Positions 1 to 9,995 of a DNA stretch of 64,000 nt are shown here, one piece after another. Made by a program: the position numbers and the translations under genes. The notes under the pieces are model-generated. The model searched no databases, was not told where the DNA came from, and saw only the letters and a program-made list of their open reading frames with translations. Position 1 is the first letter of the stretch. Every line of letters begins with the position of its first letter. This stretch comes from Pseudidiomarina terrestris (GTDB lineage: Bacteria > Pseudomonadota > Gammaproteobacteria > Enterobacterales > Alteromonadaceae). The DNA lies in the NCBI RefSeq assembly GCF_030466405.1, contig NZ_JAGGJF010000001.1, positions 558,001-622,000 on the forward strand, read 5' to 3'.

Positions 1-326
1 TTTGGCTGATCAGCGTTGATCCACGCCGCGATACTCAGCAAAAGCTGGCGGACTACACGACCTATTTTGGTACCGAATTTATGGGCGTACGCGCCGAGCA
101 TAAAAACCTTTACCCCTTCGTCAACGGTCTTGGTTTGATGTACTCTATTCCCGGCGAGGAAGAAGTGGATTACTTAGTGAACCACAGCTCTGCCATTGTC
201 CTTGTTAATCCAGACGGCAACCGGCATGCCATCTTTAAAGCCAGTCACACGCCTGGCACGCTGCCGACGGTCGATATGGAGCAGATGGTTCAGGATTTCC
301 AGCTCATCACCCAGCAATATCAGTAA
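1..326 (+). CDS. SCO1/SenC family copper chaperone, C-terminal part (5' end outside window)
   Basis: The reading frame is open from the window edge (first whole codon at base 3) to a TAA at 324-326. The visible 107 residues start with a SVDPRRDT stretch, typical of the thioredoxin-fold SCO/SenC family that delivers copper to the CuA centre of cytochrome oxidase at the periplasmic face of the membrane. The VNHSS motif carries the histidine that, with an upstream CxxxC pair, binds copper; the CxxxC lies outside the window. The following LVNPDG strand is also typical. The N-terminal membrane anchor cannot be seen. Family assignment is firm, the exact oxidase partner unknown. Confidence 0.85.
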   Translation, partial: WLISVDPRRDTQQKLADYTTYFGTEFMGVRAEHKNLYPFVNGLGLMYSIPGEEEVDYLVNHSSAIVLVNPDGNRHAIFKASHTPGTLPTVDMEQMVQDFQLITQQYQ

Positions 327-328
327 GC

Positions 329-1420
329 TTAGTCTGGCCAGCGCCCCTCTGCATTGGGGCGCACCAGCGGCACCGAGTGCCAGTAAAAACGTCCCTGCTG
401 TGAGCGACTGGGTACCGTGCAATTCACCCGTGAACGTCCCAAAGGCGGATTTTTGAGATGCAGCGTTAACTGCCAGCCATCACCGAGCTGGTGCTCAAGC
501 TTGCGCCACTGTGGTTTGAGTTGCTCACCCTGATAAAAGCAGTTCAGCAGGGAAGTATCAAAGTCATTGCTGCTAGCCACGTCGACCTTGACCTCCACCT
601 TTTTACTACCGTCCTCCAGCACCATGTTACGTGGCGCTGTCGTCACTGCTGGCAATGGCAAACTGAGTAATTTCGTGCGTAATGTTTTCAGGTCAGCGTA
701 TTGAGCTGATGCAGGAAACCGTGGGATCTGAGTTGTTGGCGTCGCAGGTCCCCAAGGGCCCGAATGCTGACCAAAGGCAATATATCCTTCCTCGGCCAAC
801 ATCGCTTCCAGCTGCGGGTTAAATTCCCCGTAAGGATAGGCAAACTGACGTGGCTGTTCGCCGGGCAGCGCCTTCTGTAACATCTGCTGCGCTTCAACAA
901 CATCCCGGCGCTGCCGCGCCAGCCATTGTTGTTCACTTTCTCCTTGCTGACGCCAGGTCATGTGGCCGTGACTGTTGGAGTGATTGGCAATGGTCGCACC
1001 GTAACTCTGGAGTTCGGTTAACTGCTCCCAACTCATATACAGGTGCGGAGTCTCCTCCATGAGCTTCGGATTGATAAAAATCGTGAACGGAAATTCAAAT
1101 TCTTTAAAGATATGTATCCCGTTGTCGTAAACATTACGCCAGCCGTCATCGAAGGTAATCGCCACCGCTTTGTTTGGCATAGGGTCCGGGCTTTCCAGCA
1201 ACCGCTGCGCTTCCGTCAGCGACACCACGGTAAAATCATTGTCCTCAAGAAACTGGAAATGTTCCTCCAGTTCTGCGGCTGTCACTGAGGTCACCCGCGG
1301 TGTATCATCACCGATATGATGATATTGCAAAATCACCACACCATGCTCGGCCGCATGGCTAGCGCCAGCGCTGAAAGGGAACAGGATGAGCCAAATCACG
1401 CCTAATAACACACCACGCAT
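329..1420 (-). CDS. Secreted polysaccharide deacetylase (NodB-fold)
   Basis: 363 residues. An N-terminal hydrophobic stretch (about 4-24) followed by SHAAEHG looks like a cleavable signal peptide, so the enzyme should act in the periplasm. NodB-homology motifs are visible: TFDDGW with the catalytic/metal Asp pair at 91-92 and the metal-binding HSNSH motif at 147-151, then an AYPYGEFN segment. This family removes N-acetyl groups from GlcNAc-type polymers; PgaB is a relative, but the natural substrate cannot be read here. The C-terminal 100 residues are not part of the NodB domain. A GGAG ribosome site lies 7 bases before the ATG. Its 5' end overlaps the divergent MATE gene. Confidence 0.85.
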   Translation of the reverse strand: MRGVLLGVIWLILFPFSAGASHAAEHGVVILQYHHIGDDTPRVTSVTAAELEEHFQFLEDNDFTVVSLTEAQRLLESPDPMPNKAVAITFDDGWRNVYDNGIHIFKEFEFPFTIFINPKLMEETPHLYMSWEQLTELQSYGATIANHSNSHGHMTWRQQGESEQQWLARQRRDVVEAQQMLQKALPGEQPRQFAYPYGEFNPQLEAMLAEEGYIAFGQHSGPWGPATPTTQIPRFPASAQYADLKTLRTKLLSLPLPAVTTAPRNMVLEDGSKKVEVKVDVASSNDFDTSLLNCFYQGEQLKPQWRKLEHQLGDGWQLTLHLKNPPLGRSRVNCTVPSRSQQGRFYWHSVPLVRPNAEGRWPD

Positions 1421-2762
1421 TGTCGATCTCCAAAAGTTTTGGGGGTCGTGGCCAGCTCACCGAAAAATTTTTGCCATCGCGTTGCCGATGATCATTTCCA
1501 ATATTGCTGCGCCACTTTTAGGTCTTGTCGATACTGCCATAATAGGCCATCTACCTGATGCGATCTACCTGAGTGGAGTGGCATTAGGCGCCATGGTAGT
1601 TAGTTTTATTTTCCTGCTGGCTATTTTCCTGCGAATGACAACGACGGGAGAAATCGCCCGCGCTTTCGGCCGCGAGGTTCTCGCTGAGCAGCGTCAGATA
1701 GGACTCCATGCACTGGCCTTCGCCGTGATACTGGGCGTCGGTCTGCTGCTGCTGACACCCTTGATTCTCGAGCTGGCGTGGTGGTTGATTGCGCCAAGCC
1801 CGGAACTGCAAGAGTATGCCACTCGTTACATTGAGATTCGCATGTGGGCGGCGCCCGCGGCGCTCATTAATCTGGTGGTTCTTGGCGTGCTGTTAGGGCG
1901 TCAGCAAAGCCGAAGGGCCATGATCCTGGTGATTTTTACCAACGCCGTGAATGTGATTGCCGATATCATTTTGATTATTGGTCTGGATATGAACGTCGCT
2001 GGTGCCGCGTGGGCGTCAGTTACTGCTGAGGTGAGCACCGCATTGCTCGGCCTGTACCTGATACGGAACGTGCTGCAGTTAGGCCAAAGCTGGCACTTAC
2101 AACGTCAGTATTTCAGTCGTTTTTTTGGCATGAACCGTGATGTCTTTCTACGCTCTTTGCTGCTGCAGCTGTGTATGGCCACAATGACCGGTTATGCCGC
2201 TCGATTTGGCGATATTTACGTGGCGGTGAATGCGGTATTGATGCAATTTTTGATGCTTATTTCGCTGGGACTTGATGGTATCGCTTACGCCGTTGAAGCC
2301 TTAGCGGGTGCCGCGGTTGGCCGGCAGCGCCGGGATGAGGTCAAGTATTGGCTACGTCTCACGCTACTCTGGTCGATGCTCTTTGCCATCGCTTATAGCT
2401 TTTTGTTCTGGCTTGCTGGCGATTCTGTCGTACGCTTGCTGACGGATCTACCAGAGGTCATCGCGACGGCGCAACACTACCTGCCATGGATTTATGTGCT
2501 GCCGCTGCTCGGCCATTGGAGTTACTATTTTGATGGTGTTTTTATTGGGCTTGGCTACACCCGCGCCATGCGCGATACCATGGCGGTCAGCGCGCTACTG
2601 GTGTTTGTCCCGCTGTGGCAGTTGGCGGCAGTCTGGTTCAGTAATGAAAATGCCAACCACGGACTGTGGTTGGCATTAAGTGCTTTTTTGCTGGCCCGTG
2701 GCGCAAGTCAGTGGTTGTACTTACGCTACTGGGCGAAACCTGTGCCGCAGTTCACTACATAG
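1386..2762 (+). CDS. MATE family multidrug/DinF-type exporter
   Basis: 458 residues of highly hydrophobic sequence with about twelve membrane spans. The segment LPMIISNIAAPLLGLVDTAI near residue 34 is the first helix signature of the DinF branch of MATE transporters, which export cationic drugs or metabolites using Na+ or H+ gradients. The ATG at 1386 is preceded by only a weak AGG and makes the first 35 bases overlap the divergent deacetylase start; no good in-frame ATG or GTG lies between it and the first helix, so this start is kept with reservation. Substrate unknown. Confidence 0.85.
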   Translation: MSQITPNNTPRIVDLQKFWGSWPAHRKIFAIALPMIISNIAAPLLGLVDTAIIGHLPDAIYLSGVALGAMVVSFIFLLAIFLRMTTTGEIARAFGREVLAEQRQIGLHALAFAVILGVGLLLLTPLILELAWWLIAPSPELQEYATRYIEIRMWAAPAALINLVVLGVLLGRQQSRRAMILVIFTNAVNVIADIILIIGLDMNVAGAAWASVTAEVSTALLGLYLIRNVLQLGQSWHLQRQYFSRFFGMNRDVFLRSLLLQLCMATMTGYAARFGDIYVAVNAVLMQFLMLISLGLDGIAYAVEALAGAAVGRQRRDEVKYWLRLTLLWSMLFAIAYSFLFWLAGDSVVRLLTDLPEVIATAQHYLPWIYVLPLLGHWSYYFDGVFIGLGYTRAMRDTMAVSALLVFVPLWQLAAVWFSNENANHGLWLALSAFLLARGASQWLYLRYWAKPVPQFTT

Positions 2763-4152
2763 CCGGCGCAAGATCATCCAGTAATAGCAGTTGTGGGGGC
2801 AGCCCACCGCCAGTCGCATCGACCGCTGCAGCTGTGTAAATACCGCCGCCTTCGAGCGTCAGATTGACCGGGCCAATAGCGGGAGTAGTGGTTCCCGCAG
2901 CGGTTACAGTAACTACATAATCACCGGGCGGTAAGGATACATACCCGGTCGACACCAGGGCCGTTGCAGCAAAGGGGACGTCTGCAAACGCGGGTGTTGC
3001 GTCGGTTAAATCCTCAGTCGTTGTTACGTAGATATCGACGTTGCCCGCACTTGGCGAGGCATGAACCAGCTGAATCTGTGCTTCAGTGGCAATCCGACGC
3101 TGCATGTCGCTTATCACCGCCAGTGTCAGTGAGCTATCGCTCAGAGCACCTACGGCATAAACGCTGAGCTGATCGCTCGTTGCTAACGTCAGGGGAACAT
3201 CATCCAGCACCAAAGGGTCGCCCCCCGCTGCAGCTACATCGAAAAGATAATCACCGGCCGGTAAGTTAATAAAGTCGGTTGCCGAAAGAAACTGCAGTCC
3301 CGGAATTGCCGGCTCCGCTGCATTATTTACCGTAACATCCACAGCGGGTGCATCAGCACTGGCATGAACAACCCGGATGTCTGCACCGGCGTCAACATCT
3401 GGCACCAGCACCGCACCTTCGCCATCAGCTACTTGCAGCATCACCGGTGAATCACCCGTCATGGTGTTGGCGACCGCAGCTACAACCAGATCTGCACCGT
3501 CGGCTAATGTCAGCGTGCCGCTGTCGTAAACTACGCTCGCTGGCTCACCGGCCACAGTAATACGGACCTGATAATCACCTGCAGGGACTTCAACCTGACC
3601 CGAGTTGTCGCTAAATGCCAGCGTAGTTACCGCTGATTCCGCGCTCAGATCGGCCCCGGGTGTCGTCACGTAAACGTCGACTGGCGGTGCATCTGGCGCT
3701 GCGTGCACAACTTCAACCCGGGTGTTGCCCGAACTGACCGCGGTATAGTCGTTGGCGAAAATAAGGGGCGCAATCGATTCATCACCCACTTTGCCCACGG
3801 CAAATACTTCGTAACGCATGTCGGCGTTAAGCTCAACATCCGCCGGACCGATGACAGTGGCGGTCGTTTCGTCGGCAAGAATGCCATCCACCTGAATACT
3901 GTAGGTGGCTTCTTCCAGCTCAATTACCCCGGAAGATGCACCGAAGGGGACTGCCTCTAATGCAATTTCTCCATCGAGCAGGACATTGACATCAGGAGCA
4001 TCAGCAACACTGTGATGAACACGCACATAGGTCGATGCTGGAGGTGGTGGAGGTGGCTCAACAACTGGAGCTGCGTCGTCATTGTCACTATCACAGGCGG
4101 CTAGCATTAACACCGCCAGGACAGGTATACTGTACTTAGTGATCCCATTCAT
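2755..4152 (-). CDS. Lipoprotein with four DUF4397 repeats
   Basis: 465 residues from the ATG at 4152, chosen because a GAGG ribosome site sits just upstream and the protein then begins with a short lipoprotein signal ending in LAAC (Cys20). A low-complexity acidic and six-proline linker follows. Four related beta-rich repeats of about 105 residues begin near 42, 145, 260 and 360, each opening with a variant of V-H-[AS]-[SAV]-x-[DS]-A-x-x-V-[DN]-[VI]. This is the DUF4397 module, found in cell-surface proteins of unknown function. The stop overlaps the MATE gene tail by 8 bases. A structural or binding role at the outer membrane is inference only. Confidence 0.8.
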   Translation of the reverse strand: MNGITKYSIPVLAVLMLAACDSDNDDAAPVVEPPPPPPASTYVRVHHSVADAPDVNVLLDGEIALEAVPFGASSGVIELEEATYSIQVDGILADETTATVIGPADVELNADMRYEVFAVGKVGDESIAPLIFANDYTAVSSGNTRVEVVHAAPDAPPVDVYVTTPGADLSAESAVTTLAFSDNSGQVEVPAGDYQVRITVAGEPASVVYDSGTLTLADGADLVVAAVANTMTGDSPVMLQVADGEGAVLVPDVDAGADIRVVHASADAPAVDVTVNNAAEPAIPGLQFLSATDFINLPAGDYLFDVAAAGGDPLVLDDVPLTLATSDQLSVYAVGALSDSSLTLAVISDMQRRIATEAQIQLVHASPSAGNVDIYVTTTEDLTDATPAFADVPFAATALVSTGYVSLPPGDYVVTVTAAGTTTPAIGPVNLTLEGGGIYTAAAVDATGGGLPPQLLLLDDLAPAM

Positions 4153-4221
4153 TGTTAAATCCTCGTTGTGATATAGGCAAATACCATTACGCAGGATGAA
4201 AATGTTTGGGATCACTTTCTG

Positions 4222-4800
4222 TTAGTAGTAGGAATGCTCGCCGGGTTGATGCTCGGTCACATCCTTGACGCCCTTGAGCTCTTCAGGGAAGCGCTGCAGT
4301 AGCTCTTTTTCGATGCCTTCTTTGAGCGTGACATCGACCATGCTACAGCCATTGCAACCGCCACCAAACTGCAGCACCGCAAAACCGTCATCGGTAATTT
4401 GATTGATAGCAACACGGCCACCATGGCTGGCTAGCTGTGGGTTGATTTCCGCCTGAATCACGTACTCAACACGTTCAATTAAGGGCGCATCATCATCGAC
4501 CTTACGCGCTTTCGCGTTAGGTGCTTTTAATGTCAGTTGCGAGCCGAGTTCCTGCTCTTCAAAGTCGATCACGGCATCTTGCAAAAATGGCGCACTACCC
4601 GAGTCAACGACGGCATCAAAGCCTGAAAATGGCAAGGTCTCGTCATCCGGCTCTACGGAGTCTGGCGGACAATAGGAAACGCCGCACTCGGCTGATGCAG
4701 TACCCGGGTTCACCACAAACACACGGATATTGGTGTTATCCGGCTGTTCGGCAAGCAATTTGCGAAAATGCGCCTGGGCGCTTTCTGTAATACGAATCAT
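4222..4800 (-). CDS. nfuA: Fe-S biogenesis protein NfuA
   Basis: 192 residues, the usual NfuA length. Residues 1-95 form a degenerate A-type carrier domain and residues 105-192 the Nfu domain with GGGCNGCS, whose Cys149 and Cys152 bridge a 4Fe-4S cluster at the dimer interface. NfuA carries and delivers clusters to apoproteins such as aconitase and lipoyl synthase, especially under oxidative or iron stress. In Escherichia coli nfuA follows the bioH/gntX (ComF-like) region; here bioH and the ComF-like gene lie 3 kb away with an M14 peptidase in between. Confidence 0.95.
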   Translation of the reverse strand: MIRITESAQAHFRKLLAEQPDNTNIRVFVVNPGTASAECGVSYCPPDSVEPDDETLPFSGFDAVVDSGSAPFLQDAVIDFEEQELGSQLTLKAPNAKARKVDDDAPLIERVEYVIQAEINPQLASHGGRVAINQITDDGFAVLQFGGGCNGCSMVDVTLKEGIEKELLQRFPEELKGVKDVTEHQPGEHSYY

Positions 4801-4944
4801 GGGCTTACCACCTCACTGCTATACTTGAGTATTTTAGTAGGGTATATCTTATCGCAAAAATCGGTCATTGCATAGTAAGGAGCTTGGGGTTCTACCGGTA
4901 TTTTGCTAGCTTAAGCTGATGTTTCATTGGCTTAGGAAGTTGTT

Positions 4945-7563
4945 ATGCGTTATCTAAAACTAGTCGCTCTGGCGCTGTTGTTGGTAAGCACCAGTGCTTT
5001 CAGCGCGACGCTAAAAGATTATCTCCCGCAAGATGTCACCTATGACCCAAGTATTCCTACACCAGAATCCGTGTTGGGCTATCAGGTCGGTGAGTGGCAC
5101 GTACGTCACGATCAGCTCGTCCGTTACATGGAAGTGCTTGCTGAAAACAGTGACCGATTCCAACTTGAATACACCGGTCGTACTCACGAAGACCGCCCTT
5201 TGTTACTGATTACCGTAACAACTCCTGAGAACCATCAAAATATTGATGCCTTGCGAGACGCCCACATGGCAGTTGCCGACCCGGCGCGCAAAGGCGACCC
5301 TGAGACTGCTCCTTTGGTGCTCTACATGGGCTATAGCATCCACGGTGACGAGCCTAGTGGAAGTAACGCAGCGCTGTTATATGCGTACTATCTCGCCGCA
5401 GCCCAAGGTGAAAAAATCGAAGCTGTGTTGCGCGATTCGATTATTTTACTCGACCCAAGCCTGAACCCTGACGGCTTAGCACGTTTTGCCCAGTGGGCCA
5501 ATCAGCACCGCAGCCAGAACCTGGTTGCAGATCCGCAGCATCGCGAGCATGTCCAGGGGACTCCACGTGGCCGCGTCAACCATTACTGGTTCGACTTGAA
5601 TCGTGACTGGTTGTTGCTGCAACACCCTGAGTCACGGGCACGTGTGGTGAACTTCCAGAAATGGAAGCCTAACGTCCTGACTGATTTCCACGAAATGGGT
5701 ACTGACAGTACATTTTTCTTCCAGCCGGGCATTCCAACCCGCCGTAATCCGAACACCCCGGAAGAGAACGTAACACTTACTGCCAAGTTAGCCGAAGGCC
5801 ATGCTGCCGCGCTCGATGAGCAAGGTCGTTTGTACTTTACAGAAGAAGCATTTGACGACTTTTATGTCGGTAAAGGTTCAACCTACCCTGACGTACAAGG
5901 CGCAATTGGTATCTTGTTCGAGCAAGCCTCAAGCCGCGGTCACGCACAAGATTCAATTAATGGTGTAGTTGAATTCCCCTTCACCATCCAGAATCAGTTC
6001 ACCACTTCGTTGACCACCATGTACGGTGCTCACGCAAATAAGACTGCATTTCTTGATTACCAGCAGCGTTTCTTCGACAGCGCGTTGGAATTAGCTGACG
6101 ACGCCGATTTCCGTGGCTACCTGTTTGGCGATGAGACCGACCCGGCCCGGGTAGAGGGATTACTTAAGCTGTTAGCGCAACATGAAGTGCAGGTGTATCC
6201 GGTCACGCGCGACATTGAAGACAATGGTGTGACCTTTAAAGCGGGCAGTAGCTACTATGTACCTTTACAGCAGCCACAGTACCGCTTGATCCGTGCCATG
6301 TTCAGCACGCGCCAGGACTTCCGCGACAATACCTTCTACGATGTTTCTGGCTGGACCTTGCCACTGGCATTTAACCTCAAATTCACCCGTACCGATGAGC
6401 GGGTTCGTCACAGCGATACCGCATGGCAGGCAGCTCCGGAAGCGCCGGCTGCGACCGCACTAAGTGCCGATGCCTATGCGTATGGTTTCGACTGGCATAA
6501 TTACTTCGCACCACGTGCGTTGCAGGAATTGCTGGAAGCCGGCGTACACGTTCGTCAGGCCGACCTCGACTTTACTGCCAAGGTAACCGATGGCACACAC
6601 GCATTTGATGCCGGTGCAGTCGTGATCACCCAGGCTTATCAGGACAAGCCATGGGCCGAAGTTCAGCAACTGGTGCAGACCATTACTGCACGCAATGGCC
6701 TCAACGTGCACAGCATCACCACCGGGCTGACGCCGTCGGGCATGGATCTGGGCAGTCGCAATCTGCGTCCGGTTGAACCTGTTAAGGTCATGATGCTGGT
6801 CGGCGACGGTGCCAATATGTACGAAAACGGTGAAGCATGGTATTACCTCGATCGCCACGTTGGCATTCCGTTATCGATGATTGATACCGACCGCTTTAAC
6901 CGCATTGACCTGCAACGTTACACCCATATCCTGATGGTCGACGGTAGCTACCGCAACCTCAACGACGCTAGTGTTTCGCGTCTGCAGGACTGGGTGCGCA
7001 AAGGCGGTGTGGTTGTCGGTCAGCAAGGCGGTGCCAAGTGGCTTTCTGAAAACGAAATCCTGGCCGCCAAGTTTGTTGAAGATGAAGCTTTCGATGAAAA
7101 ATTTGATAGCTCTGCGCTCAGCTACAGCGACCGTGACAGCTATTATGGCAAGCGTCGCGTTGCCGGTGCGATCTTCGGCGTTGAACTTGATTTGAGTCAT
7201 CCGCTAACCTTCGGCTTCCCGCGTCAACAGCTACCTGTTTTCAAAGACAGCCTGAACGCTATGACGGTTCCGAAATCACCGTTCATCACTGTTGGCCGTT
7301 ACCTGGATGAGCCACTACTTAGCGGTTATGCCGCCAAAGAAAACCGTGAAGTTATCGCTGATAAAGCAGCTCTGGTCGCGCACCGTCTTGGTGGTGGCCG
7401 CGTGATTGCCTTTGCCGACGACGTCAACTTCCGTGCGTTCTTCTGGGGCAGCGCGAAATTATTGAGCAATGCCATCTTTATGGCGCCTGCCATCGACGCT
7501 TATGCCAGCGAAGATAAAGACGCCGCAGCTGCGGCAGCAGAAGCTGAGGAAGCAGCGCACTAA
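4945..7563 (+). CDS. Large secreted M14 family zinc carboxypeptidase
   Basis: 872 residues with a signal peptide (hydrophobic 4-20, AFSA cleavage region). The M14 zinc site is complete: H133-GD-E136 and H249 in TDFHEMG, with substrate-binding motifs NPDG (about 174) and DLNRDW (about 217). Members cut C-terminal residues or act as broad peptidases; this long secreted form occurs in protein-degrading marine gammaproteobacteria. The region after about residue 400 is a separate fold, with a glutamine-amidotransferase-like flavour near 630-720, and the tail is rich in Ala and Glu. The stop overlaps the convergent ComF-like gene by 4 bases. Confidence 0.88.
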   Translation: MRYLKLVALALLLVSTSAFSATLKDYLPQDVTYDPSIPTPESVLGYQVGEWHVRHDQLVRYMEVLAENSDRFQLEYTGRTHEDRPLLLITVTTPENHQNIDALRDAHMAVADPARKGDPETAPLVLYMGYSIHGDEPSGSNAALLYAYYLAAAQGEKIEAVLRDSIILLDPSLNPDGLARFAQWANQHRSQNLVADPQHREHVQGTPRGRVNHYWFDLNRDWLLLQHPESRARVVNFQKWKPNVLTDFHEMGTDSTFFFQPGIPTRRNPNTPEENVTLTAKLAEGHAAALDEQGRLYFTEEAFDDFYVGKGSTYPDVQGAIGILFEQASSRGHAQDSINGVVEFPFTIQNQFTTSLTTMYGAHANKTAFLDYQQRFFDSALELADDADFRGYLFGDETDPARVEGLLKLLAQHEVQVYPVTRDIEDNGVTFKAGSSYYVPLQQPQYRLIRAMFSTRQDFRDNTFYDVSGWTLPLAFNLKFTRTDERVRHSDTAWQAAPEAPAATALSADAYAYGFDWHNYFAPRALQELLEAGVHVRQADLDFTAKVTDGTHAFDAGAVVITQAYQDKPWAEVQQLVQTITARNGLNVHSITTGLTPSGMDLGSRNLRPVEPVKVMMLVGDGANMYENGEAWYYLDRHVGIPLSMIDTDRFNRIDLQRYTHILMVDGSYRNLNDASVSRLQDWVRKGGVVVGQQGGAKWLSENEILAAKFVEDEAFDEKFDSSALSYSDRDSYYGKRRVAGAIFGVELDLSHPLTFGFPRQQLPVFKDSLNAMTVPKSPFITVGRYLDEPLLSGYAAKENREVIADKAALVAHRLGGGRVIAFADDVNFRAFFWGSAKLLSNAIFMAPAIDAYASEDKDAAAAAAEAEEAAH

Positions 7564-8258
7564 AGAACTCCCGCCCGATGCGGTTCGGTGTAGCACAATG
7601 CCCACACATCGACCGCTTTTGCTCCCCGCCGTTGCAGTGCTGCAGCGGCGGCGGTTACTGAAGCCCCCGTAGTGACCACATCATCGACTAATGCCACCGT
7701 TAGACCCTTAAGCGAACGGGTACAGTGCATGGCCTTCGCCATGGCCTGCCAACGTTGCTGACGGTTTAACCGATGCTGTTGCCCTTCATCATGCAGCCGT
7801 CGCAGTAATCCCGTGGCAAACGGCAGTTGTACCAAAGCCCCAACCTCACGGGCTAACAATGCCGCCTGGTTAAAGCCTCTTTTGCGCCAGCGTTTACCTG
7901 TCATCGGCATCGCCACTATCAGATCTGGCCAGCTTTCCGGCTGTCCCCGGTAGCAGGCGTAGACGTGCGCCGCCAGCAACGGTGCCAGACTGTTGACCAG
8001 CTCAGGGCAACGTTGGAACTTGTACCTTTTCACCAGCTGCTGACTTTCAGCTTGCCAGGCTAACGCCGCAAACCAGTGCCGCCCATAGCCCGTCGCTTCA
8101 GGCGGTCCACGCCAACGCAACGAGTTTGGTGGCAAGCGCGGTAGGTCGTGATAACAGGCTCGGCAAAAGCCATAGGATTCATCACGATGCAACGACTGCA
8201 GACACAGCCAGCAGCAGCCGCCGGGTAACTTGGCAAGCAACGATTGCAGGGGTACCAT
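7560..8258 (-). CDS. ComF/GntX family phosphoribosyltransferase-like protein
   Basis: 232 residues. The N-terminus has CWLC and CRAC pairs (about 16-34) that form the zinc-binding double ribbon usual for ComF/GntX proteins. The C-terminal domain carries the PRPP-binding signature ALVDDVVTTGAS. ComF is needed for DNA uptake in naturally competent bacteria; GntX in enterics sits beside bioH as here. The exact reaction of the family is not established. It is divergent from bioH with a 32-base gap. Together with comM in this window it allows, but does not show, competence. Confidence 0.88.
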   Translation of the reverse strand: MVPLQSLLAKLPGGCCWLCLQSLHRDESYGFCRACYHDLPRLPPNSLRWRGPPEATGYGRHWFAALAWQAESQQLVKRYKFQRCPELVNSLAPLLAAHVYACYRGQPESWPDLIVAMPMTGKRWRKRGFNQAALLAREVGALVQLPFATGLLRRLHDEGQQHRLNRQQRWQAMAKAMHCTRSLKGLTVALVDDVVTTGASVTAAAAALQRRGAKAVDVWALCYTEPHRAGVL

Positions 8259-8290
8259 AAGCTCCTCCGTGAGCGGTAACAGGAATAACT

Positions 8291-9073
8291 ATGGTAGCCA
8301 AGGTTTGGTCAGACGTCAGTGGCACAGGAGAGGATATCGTTGTCCTCCATGGCTGGGGTTTAAATGGTGCAATCTGGACACCGGTGCAGGACGAGCTCGC
8401 CCGCCTCGGCCGCTTAACCCGGCTCGATCTGCCAGGGTATGGCGAGTCACCATGGCCCCCTGAGCGTCCGCTCAACTTCACCCAACTCTGTGAGCTAACC
8501 CTCGACGCGCTACCTGCGCGCTGCCACCTGATCGGCTGGTCGTTAGGCGGGCTGGTGGCTACGCAGCTGGCACTGCAGGCACCAGCACGGGTTGCCAGTT
8601 TGACTACGGTCGCCTCCTCGCCCTACTTTCCGGCAGAGCCGCCGGCCTGGCCCGGCATTGAGCCGAGCATCCTGAGCCAGTTCGGCAAACAACTGAGCAA
8701 AGACTTCCGCCGCACTGTGGAGCGGTTTCTAGCCCTGCAGTCGTTGGGCAGCCCCCATGCAAAACAAGATGTGAAAGCGATTAAAGAATGGTTGTTTAGC
8801 AAGCCCATGGCGAGCGTTGAGGTGCTGGATGCCGGTCTGGATATGCTCGCCGAGGTTGACCTGCGTGAGCAACTGCAGCAACTTACCTTGCCGTTCCTAC
8901 GTATCTATGGCCGCCTCGATGCGCTGGTTCCCAGCACTGTTGCGGAGCAGGTGGACCGATTGGCTCCGCACAGCGAGCGCTTCATTGCGCCGCAATGCAG
9001 TCATGCGCCGTTCATCAGCGCCCCCGAAACCTTCTGTGAAGTATGGCGTGAGTTCTTCCTGCGCGTGCGCTAG
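8291..9073 (+). CDS. bioH: Pimeloyl-ACP methyl ester carboxylesterase BioH
   Basis: 260 residues, alpha/beta hydrolase fold. The nucleophile elbow GWSLGG places the catalytic Ser at 84, with Asp210 in YGRLD and His238 in QCSHAP completing the triad; LHGWGLNG near residue 19 forms the oxyanion region. BioH cleaves pimeloyl-ACP methyl ester, ending the pimelate branch of biotin synthesis in the cytoplasm. An AGGA site lies 6 bases before the ATG. The neighbouring ComF-like gene is the usual bioH companion in gammaproteobacteria. It overlaps the convergent mutM by 4 bases. Confidence 0.92.
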   Translation: MVAKVWSDVSGTGEDIVVLHGWGLNGAIWTPVQDELARLGRLTRLDLPGYGESPWPPERPLNFTQLCELTLDALPARCHLIGWSLGGLVATQLALQAPARVASLTTVASSPYFPAEPPAWPGIEPSILSQFGKQLSKDFRRTVERFLALQSLGSPHAKQDVKAIKEWLFSKPMASVEVLDAGLDMLAEVDLREQLQQLTLPFLRIYGRLDALVPSTVAEQVDRLAPHSERFIAPQCSHAPFISAPETFCEVWREFFLRVR

Positions 9074-9885
9074 CGCTGGCAACGTTTACAATACACGGTG
9101 CTACGCTGACCCAGGCGAATTTCCGTGAGCTCCTGTTTGCAGACCATACACTGCTTGCCGCCGCGGCCATAAACATTCAGATGCTGCTTAAAGTAACCAG
9201 GCTGGCCATCGGCCTGGGTAAAATCCTGCAAAGTGGTACCGCCTTGTGCAATGGCTTCGGTCAGGGTTTGCTTGATAATAGGCACCAGGCGCTGCAAGCG
9301 CGCCAGACTGACCTTACCCGCCGCACGTTTAGGGTGAATACCCGCTTTAAACAGTGCTTCATTGGCATAAATGTTGCCAACCCCTACCACCACATGGTTA
9401 TCCATAATAAAGGTCTTGATGGCTTGCTGGCGGCCCTTGGCCCGCTGATGCAAGTAGCCTGCGGTAAACGCCTCAGTCAGCGGTTCGGGTCCCAGATCTT
9501 TAAGCAGGGGGTGGTCCAGACCAGGATGCTGCTCACTCAGCAATACACAGCCGAACCGACGTGGATCGTTGAACCTTAAACATTGACCGCTGCTGAGCTG
9601 AATATCGACATGATCATGTTTCACCACCAGGCTATCCTTGGGCACCACGCGCAATTTGCCTGACATGCCCAGATGAATGATAAGGTAGCCTTTATCAGTG
9701 TGCAGAATGAGGTATTTGGCGCGCCGCTCGACCCGCGCAATTTCCGCTCCTGCAAGCGCCGTCACGCCCTCGGGGATCGGCCACCGTAAACGTCGATCGC
9801 GCACCACTACCGAAGTGATGGTTTGTCCTTCAAGATGCGGGGCGATGCCCATTCTGCTGACTTCAACTTCTGGTAATTCTGGCAT
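9070..9885 (-). CDS. mutM: Formamidopyrimidine-DNA glycosylase (Fpg/MutM)
   Basis: 271 residues beginning MPELPEVE, where Pro2 is the catalytic N-terminal nucleophile and Glu3 the acid. The helix-two-turn-helix with NIYANEALF and the C-terminal zinc finger (CMVCKQEL ... YCKRC) are both present. The enzyme excises 8-oxoguanine and ring-opened purines and nicks the abasic site. In many gammaproteobacteria mutM directly follows rpmBG; here a gene for an oxygenase on the opposite strand separates them. Confidence 0.97.
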   Translation of the reverse strand: MPELPEVEVSRMGIAPHLEGQTITSVVVRDRRLRWPIPEGVTALAGAEIARVERRAKYLILHTDKGYLIIHLGMSGKLRVVPKDSLVVKHDHVDIQLSSGQCLRFNDPRRFGCVLLSEQHPGLDHPLLKDLGPEPLTEAFTAGYLHQRAKGRQQAIKTFIMDNHVVVGVGNIYANEALFKAGIHPKRAAGKVSLARLQRLVPIIKQTLTEAIAQGGTTLQDFTQADGQPGYFKQHLNVYGRGGKQCMVCKQELTEIRLGQRSTVYCKRCQR

Positions 9886-9995
9886 CTGCTTTCTCTTGTG
9901 CTGAGGGCCTATGTTTAGTGCTTGTCTTTACAGCTTGTCTTTAACTACGCTGTAAACTATATTTCGCGCCGACGATAAAGGAGAGCCTCCACCTG

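Noticed and set aside
6460-7200. Antisense frames inside the M14 peptidase gene
   Set aside because: Shadows of a complete gene with zinc-site motifs in the other strand.
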